A DNA stretch of 64,000 nucleotides. It comes from Planctomycetota bacterium (GTDB lineage Bacteria; Planctomycetota; MHYJ01; WSZJ01). Made by a program: the position numbers and the translations under genes. The notes beneath the pieces are model-generated. The model had not been told where the DNA came from. It did no database searches and saw only the letters and a program-made list of their open reading frames with translations. The stretch lies in assembly GCA_016190145.1 (NCBI GenBank), contig JACPRD010000214.1, positions 53,306 through 117,305 of the forward strand. Direction: 5' to 3'. Of this stretch, positions 59,606 through 64,000 are shown piece by piece. Every line of letters starts with the position of its first letter. The first letter of the stretch is position 1.

Positions 59606-61006
59606 ATGTCACGAGAGGCGCGCGAGTTCTGCGGGTTGTTCGGGATCTACGGCCACCCGGAGGCGGTCCACAAGACGTTCTACGGGATGTACTCTCTCCA
59701 GCACCGCGGCCAGGAGAGCGCGGGGATGTGCACGACCGCGGGGCAGACGCTGCTCGCCCATCGCGGCATGGGACTGGTCGGGGAGATCTTCACGCGCGAC
59801 GTGCTCGAGGGCCTGCGCAACCCGGTCGCGATCGGCCACGTGCGGTACAGCACGACCGGCTCGAGCACGATCCAGAACGCCCAGCCGCTTCTTTTCAATT
59901 ATGCCGCCGGCCCGCTCGCGATCGCGCACAACGGCAACCTCGTGAACAGCGGCCATCTGCGGAAGCAGTTCGAAGCGCGGGGATCGATTTTCCAGACGTC
60001 GACGGACAGCGAGATCATAATGCACCTGCTCGCGCAGCCGGCCGAGCGCGGGGCGGACGAGCACCTGATCTGGGCGCTGCGCCAGCTGCGCGGCGCGTTT
60101 TCGCTCCTGATTCTCACGCCGTCGCGCATGATCGCCGTGCGTGACGCGCACGGATTCCGGCCGCTCTGCGTGGGCGTCCTCGACGGCGCCCCCGTCGCGG
60201 CGAGCGAGTCGTGCGCGCTCGACATCGTCGGGGCGAAGTACCTGCGCGAGGTGAAGCCCGGCGAGGTCGTGGAGTGGTCGGCGAACGGGGAACGGTCGTT
60301 CCTCTTCCCCGAAAAACCGGAGGTGCCCGCGCACTGCATCTTCGAGCACGTCTACTTCGCCCGCCCGGATTCGCTGGTTTTCGGCGAGAGCGTCCACCGG
60401 GTGCGCATGAGCCTCGGAGAGCGGCTGGCGCGGGAGCATCCGGTGCCGGCGGACCTGGTGATCCCGATCCCGGACAGCGGCAACGATGCGGCCCTCGGGT
60501 ACTCGCACGCGTCGAAGATCCCGATGGAGCACGGCTTCGTGCGCAACCACTACGTCGGCCGGACCTTCATCCAGCCCACGCAGGGCGCGCGCGTCTCGGG
60601 CGTCGGGCTCAAACTGAACGTGATCGGGGAGGTCGTGCGGGGGAAGCGGCTGGTGGTGGTGGACGATTCGATCATCCGCGGCACGACGAGCCGCGGGCGC
60701 GTGCGGCTGCTGCGGCAGGCGGGAGCGAAGGAGATCCACATGCGCATCTCCTGCCCGCCGATCGCGCACCCGTGCTTCTACGGGATCGACTTTCCGAATC
60801 CGGAGGAGCTGGTCGCGGCGCGCATGAGCGTGGAGGAGATCCGCCGTCACCTGGACCTCGATTCCCTCGCCTACCTCTCGCTCGACGGGCTGCTCTCGTC
60901 CGTGTCCAACCCGAAGGACCACTACTGCACCGCGTGCTACAGCGGCCAGTACCGCGTGCCGGTGACCGAGAAATTCACCAAGCTCCTTCACGAGTCGAAA
61001 TGCTGA
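59606..61006 (+). CDS. purF: amidophosphoribosyltransferase
   Basis: FCGLFGIYGH...MYSLQHRGQESAGM; VVVDDSIIRGTTSRGRVRLLRQAGAKEIHMRISCPP. Confidence 0.97.
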   Translation: MSREAREFCGLFGIYGHPEAVHKTFYGMYSLQHRGQESAGMCTTAGQTLLAHRGMGLVGEIFTRDVLEGLRNPVAIGHVRYSTTGSSTIQNAQPLLFNYAAGPLAIAHNGNLVNSGHLRKQFEARGSIFQTSTDSEIIMHLLAQPAERGADEHLIWALRQLRGAFSLLILTPSRMIAVRDAHGFRPLCVGVLDGAPVAASESCALDIVGAKYLREVKPGEVVEWSANGERSFLFPEKPEVPAHCIFEHVYFARPDSLVFGESVHRVRMSLGERLAREHPVPADLVIPIPDSGNDAALGYSHASKIPMEHGFVRNHYVGRTFIQPTQGARVSGVGLKLNVIGEVVRGKRLVVVDDSIIRGTTSRGRVRLLRQAGAKEIHMRISCPPIAHPCFYGIDFPNPEELVAARMSVEEIRRHLDLDSLAYLSLDGLLSSVSNPKDHYCTACYSGQYRVPVTEKFTKLLHESKC

Positions 61007-61125
61007 ACGCCCCATTCGGCGTTGTCTGCCGACCCTGACCCGGTCCTCCGGACTGCCTGCCGGCCATCGGGCTCCGGTCTCTCCCCCGCCAGACCGGAAC
61101 GCCGAACTCCGAACGCCGAACTCGC
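61006..61125. repeat. heptad (GTTCGGN) inverted repeat, copy A4 (degenerate left arm)
   Basis: attcggcgttgtc ... ggaacgccgaactccgaacgccgaactcg. Confidence 0.75.
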
Positions 61126-61201
61126 AGCCTCACTGGTGCTGGTCTATTGAAGACCAACCGCCTACAATCACCCGCTTCCCCGAACCGGAGACCCCCGGAC
61201 C

Positions 61202-62266
61202 TTGCCCACCCTGACCTACAAGGACGCCGGCGTCGACACCGTCGCGAAGGACCGCTTCATCGACAAGCTTTTCGGAATGATGAAACGGACCTACGGCCCG
61301 CGGGTCATCGAGAACGAGTGGGGCTACGCCGGATTCTTCGCCCTGAACGGGCCTGAAAACCTCTTCCGCAAACAGTACAAGCACCCCGTTCTCGTCGGCT
61401 GCGCGGACGGCGTCGGGACGAAGCTCAAGATCGCGCGGATGACGGGGAAGCAGGACACGGTCGGGATCGACCTCGTGGCGATGTGCGTGAACGACCTGCT
61501 GGTGACGGGCGCGGAGCCGCTGTTTTTCCTCGATTACATCGCGGTGGGGCCGATGGACGAGGAGGCGATGCTGGACGTGATGAAGGGCATCGTGCGGGGG
61601 TGCGAGCAGGCGGACTGCGCGCTGCTGGGAGGCGAGACGGCGCAGCATCCGGACCAGTATGCGAAGGGCGAGTACGAGATGGGCGGATTCTGCGTCGGGA
61701 TCGTGGACCGCGAGCGGATCATCGACGGGAAATCGGTGGTGCCGGGGGACGCGGTGATCGGCGTCGCGTCGAGCGGCCTCCACTCGAACGGATTCACGCT
61801 GGTGCGGAAGATCCTGTTCGAGACGGCGGGGCTCAAGCCGTCCGACCGGATCGAGGGGCTGCGCGGGACGCTGGGCGAGGAGCTGCTGACGCCGACGCGG
61901 ATCTACACGCGGGCCGCGCGGCACGCGTGGGCGCCGTACCGCCGCAAGAAGGCGATCAAGGCCATCGCGCACATCACGGGCGGCGGGCTCGTCGAGAACA
62001 TCCCGCGCGTCATCCCGGCGACGTGCGACGTCGAACTCAAGCTCGGCATCCTCCCCGTCCACCCGGTCTTCCGCTTCATCCAGGAAAAAGGCGGAGTCCC
62101 CGACGAAGAAATGGTCCGGGTGTTTAATATGGGGCTCGGGCTGGTGGTCGTCGTGGACCCCTACTACGCCGGGCCGGTCGTGCGCCGGCTGAGGGAGGCG
62201 GGGGAAGCGGCGGCCGTCGTGGGGAAGGTGAAGGACGGGAATCGCGAGGTGCACGTGAAGTTCTGA
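61202..62266 (+). CDS. purM: phosphoribosylformylglycinamidine cyclo-ligase
   Basis: GCADGVGTKLKIA; GIDLVAMCVNDLLVTGAEPLFFLDYIAVG; LLGGETAQHPDQY; TTG start. Confidence 0.96.
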   Translation: MPTLTYKDAGVDTVAKDRFIDKLFGMMKRTYGPRVIENEWGYAGFFALNGPENLFRKQYKHPVLVGCADGVGTKLKIARMTGKQDTVGIDLVAMCVNDLLVTGAEPLFFLDYIAVGPMDEEAMLDVMKGIVRGCEQADCALLGGETAQHPDQYAKGEYEMGGFCVGIVDRERIIDGKSVVPGDAVIGVASSGLHSNGFTLVRKILFETAGLKPSDRIEGLRGTLGEELLTPTRIYTRAARHAWAPYRRKKAIKAIAHITGGGLVENIPRVIPATCDVELKLGILPVHPVFRFIQEKGGVPDEEMVRVFNMGLGLVVVVDPYYAGPVVRRLREAGEAAAVVGKVKDGNREVHVKF

Positions 62267-62267
62267 C

Positions 62268-63155
62268 GTGGGGGGTTTCGAGGAGACTTCGGTGAAGAAA
62301 CTGCTGGCGTTGGTTCTGTCGGGCGCGTGCGCGGGCTGCGCGACGCAGGGCAGCGTGGACGACCTCGAGAGCCAGGTCAAGAGCCTCGACGAGATCTCCA
62401 GGACCGCGGACGAGTCCATGGGCGAAATCGTCGTGCGCCTCGAACGCGTCGAGCGCGACCTCAAGGCCCTGGAATTCCGGCTCACGATGCAGCAGAAGAA
62501 ACTGGACGAGATCCAGCCGAAGACCGTCACCCCGAGCGTCGACGACATCTGGGACAAGCTGCGCAACGATCCCGCCGTCACGCCGGAAGTCCGCGACCGG
62601 GCGCTCCAGTACGTGAAAGACCTCGCGACGCTCGCGCCTGAGAAGGCGCTGGAGGAGGCGGTGAGCATCGGGGCGCTGCTCGTGCCGCGGCTCGTGGGGT
62701 TCCTCCGGGAGAAGGAGGGCCCGGCGCGGAACAATGCCGTCTTCGTCCTTTCGCGCTGGAACCCGGCCGAGGCCGCCAACCTCTTCGAACCCTACCTGGC
62801 CGACGGGTCCGTGCGGACCGAGCTGATCCGGATCCTGAAGACCATGCCGCCGTGCGAAGAGATCCGGAAGGCCCTTCTCGCCCACCTCGCCGACACTCCC
62901 GACTCCTGGCGCGTGACGGTGGCGGACGCGCTGGTGCGCGCGAAAGGGCGCGAGGGGGTGAAGGAGCTGATCGCTTACCTGTACCACGAGCAGGTGAGCG
63001 TGCGATCGGTGGCGATCGAGGGGTTGAAGGACCTGACGGGATTCGATCTGGGGTACAAGTACCATTCCTCGACGGAAGAGCGCCGTGCGGCGGCCGAGAA
63101 GTGGGAGCTCTGGTGGAAGGAAAACGAGGCGAAATTTGTCTTCCCCCGGCGATAG
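62268..63155 (+). CDS. HEAT-repeat-like lipoprotein
   Basis: lipobox-like CAGCATQ; coiled coil, then HEAT-like repeats. Confidence 0.6.
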   Translation: MGGFEETSVKKLLALVLSGACAGCATQGSVDDLESQVKSLDEISRTADESMGEIVVRLERVERDLKALEFRLTMQQKKLDEIQPKTVTPSVDDIWDKLRNDPAVTPEVRDRALQYVKDLATLAPEKALEEAVSIGALLVPRLVGFLREKEGPARNNAVFVLSRWNPAEAANLFEPYLADGSVRTELIRILKTMPPCEEIRKALLAHLADTPDSWRVTVADALVRAKGREGVKELIAYLYHEQVSVRSVAIEGLKDLTGFDLGYKYHSSTEERRAAAEKWELWWKENEAKFVFPRR

Positions 63156-63156
63156 G

Positions 63157-63414
63157 GTGGTCGTGCGGATCCTCTCGCGGCCGGGTTGCCCGCTGTGCGA
63201 CGAGATGAAGGCGGCGGTCGAGGTGTTCCTGATGTGGTACGGGTTCGAGGTCAAGGTGGTCAACGTGCTGGAGGATGCGGCGCTGGCGGCGGAGTACGCC
63301 GAGACCGTGCCGCAGGCCTTCGTGGACGGGAGGCTGGCGTGCAAGTACCGGATGGAGCCCGCGAGGTTCGCACGGATGCTCGAGGAAGCCGGCGCAGGGA
63401 GGCCGCGTGACTGA
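63157..63414 (+). CDS. glutaredoxin-like protein
   Basis: VRILSRPGCPLCDEMKAAVEVFLMWYGFEVKVVNV; VPQAFVDGRLA. Confidence 0.75.
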   Translation: MVVRILSRPGCPLCDEMKAAVEVFLMWYGFEVKVVNVLEDAALAAEYAETVPQAFVDGRLACKYRMEPARFARMLEEAGAGRPRD

Positions 63415-63775
63415 AGACCCGAAACCGGAAGGTAAGGCGGACGCGAGCGTCCACTACTCATACCTCGGACTCGCGCTCCTCCTCTACGGCGTGCTCGCCG
63501 CCTGGAGCTTCTACCACGTGCGCGAACTGATCCGCGTCCTGGAATTCCGCAAGGGCGAGCTGCCCGTGATCTCGAAGCCGCTCTTCCTGGTCATCGACCG
63601 GCTGGGCCCCATGGTCTTCGTCCCCATGGCCGTCTTCGTCCTGGTCGAACTCTTCTCCCCCCGCAATCCGAAACTGACCCGCGTCTACCTCGCCGCGACG
63701 CTCCTCCTCGTGCTCGGCGGCATCTACGTCGGCGTGGCGCTGTACCTGCCCGCGAAGGGGCTGGCGACGCCCTGA
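63407..63775 (+). CDS. small integral membrane protein
   Basis: three predicted TM segments; GTG start overlapping the upstream gene. Confidence 0.6.
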   Translation: MTEDPKPEGKADASVHYSYLGLALLLYGVLAAWSFYHVRELIRVLEFRKGELPVISKPLFLVIDRLGPMVFVPMAVFVLVELFSPRNPKLTRVYLAATLLLVLGGIYVGVALYLPAKGLATP

Positions 63776-64000
63776 TGAAGCCTCTGAACATCTCCGTCAG
63801 CCGGATCCTGAACTCTTCGGCGACGCGCCTGGTGGTGCTCAGGGGATCGGCGGACGCGCACGCGACCCCGGTGCTCCACGAGACGTTCGACCGGCTCCGG
63901 GGGGAGGGGGTGACGGGGTTCATCGTGGACATGGAAGAGGTGGACTTCCTGAACTCCACGGCGATGGGAGTGCTGGTGTCGCTGGCGGACGACCTGGAGG
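63775..64000 (+). CDS. STAS-domain protein (truncated by the window edge)
   Basis: LVVLRGSADAHATPVLHETFDRLRGEGVTGFIVDMEEVDFLNSTAMGVLVSLADDLE. Confidence 0.8.
   Translation, partial: MKPLNISVSRILNSSATRLVVLRGSADAHATPVLHETFDRLRGEGVTGFIVDMEEVDFLNSTAMGVLVSLADDLE

Noticed and set aside
57112-60144. 1010-aa plus-strand ORF spanning several genes
   Set aside because: Arg/Pro-rich shadow frame across the STN protein, a repeat region and purF.

Overview
The window is a high-GC bacterial chromosome segment. Lineage was not determined; the gene style suggests an uncultured or planctomycete-like organism (inference).

Main content:
- A compact NADH dehydrogenase operon, nuoA-B-C-D-E-F-G-H-J-K-L-M-N (about 16.5-29.6 kb), with no nuoI between nuoH and nuoJ.
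- CoA-transferase subunits, two intact CAP/SCP paralogues, a DUF255/thioredoxin-domain lipoprotein, leucyl aminopeptidase, hicBA, a Cu-type P-ATPase, HU, dapB, and a surface-glycan cluster (glycosyltransferases plus a Kdo/WaaP-like kinase).
- tatA, a NicO/RcnA-like transporter, a STAS-ribbon-HATPase fusion, an ECF sigma/anti-sigma/STN module, purF and purM.
- A tRNA-Thr/Tyr/Gly cluster.

Most interesting signals:
1. A recurring nested hairpin packed into every spacer of the tRNA cluster. Its core is conserved (CCGGGGCGA...GGTCCGG) and its outer arms differ from copy to copy but remain self-complementary.
2. Intergenic heptad repeats GTTNNNN in two sequence families, plus a separate octad hairpin.
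3. Several enzyme-like proteins that appear to have lost a catalytic residue: isochorismatase Cys->Lys fused to a kinase-like domain, alpha/beta-hydrolase Ser->Gly, and an RsbW-like N-box without Asn.
4. Two genes broken by single-base changes: an amber codon in an aminotransferase and a -1 frameshift in a CAP protein.
5. A pair of secreted low-complexity Cys/His/Asp-rich proteins.

All calls come from reading the sequence and the supplied ORFs; no database search was run.
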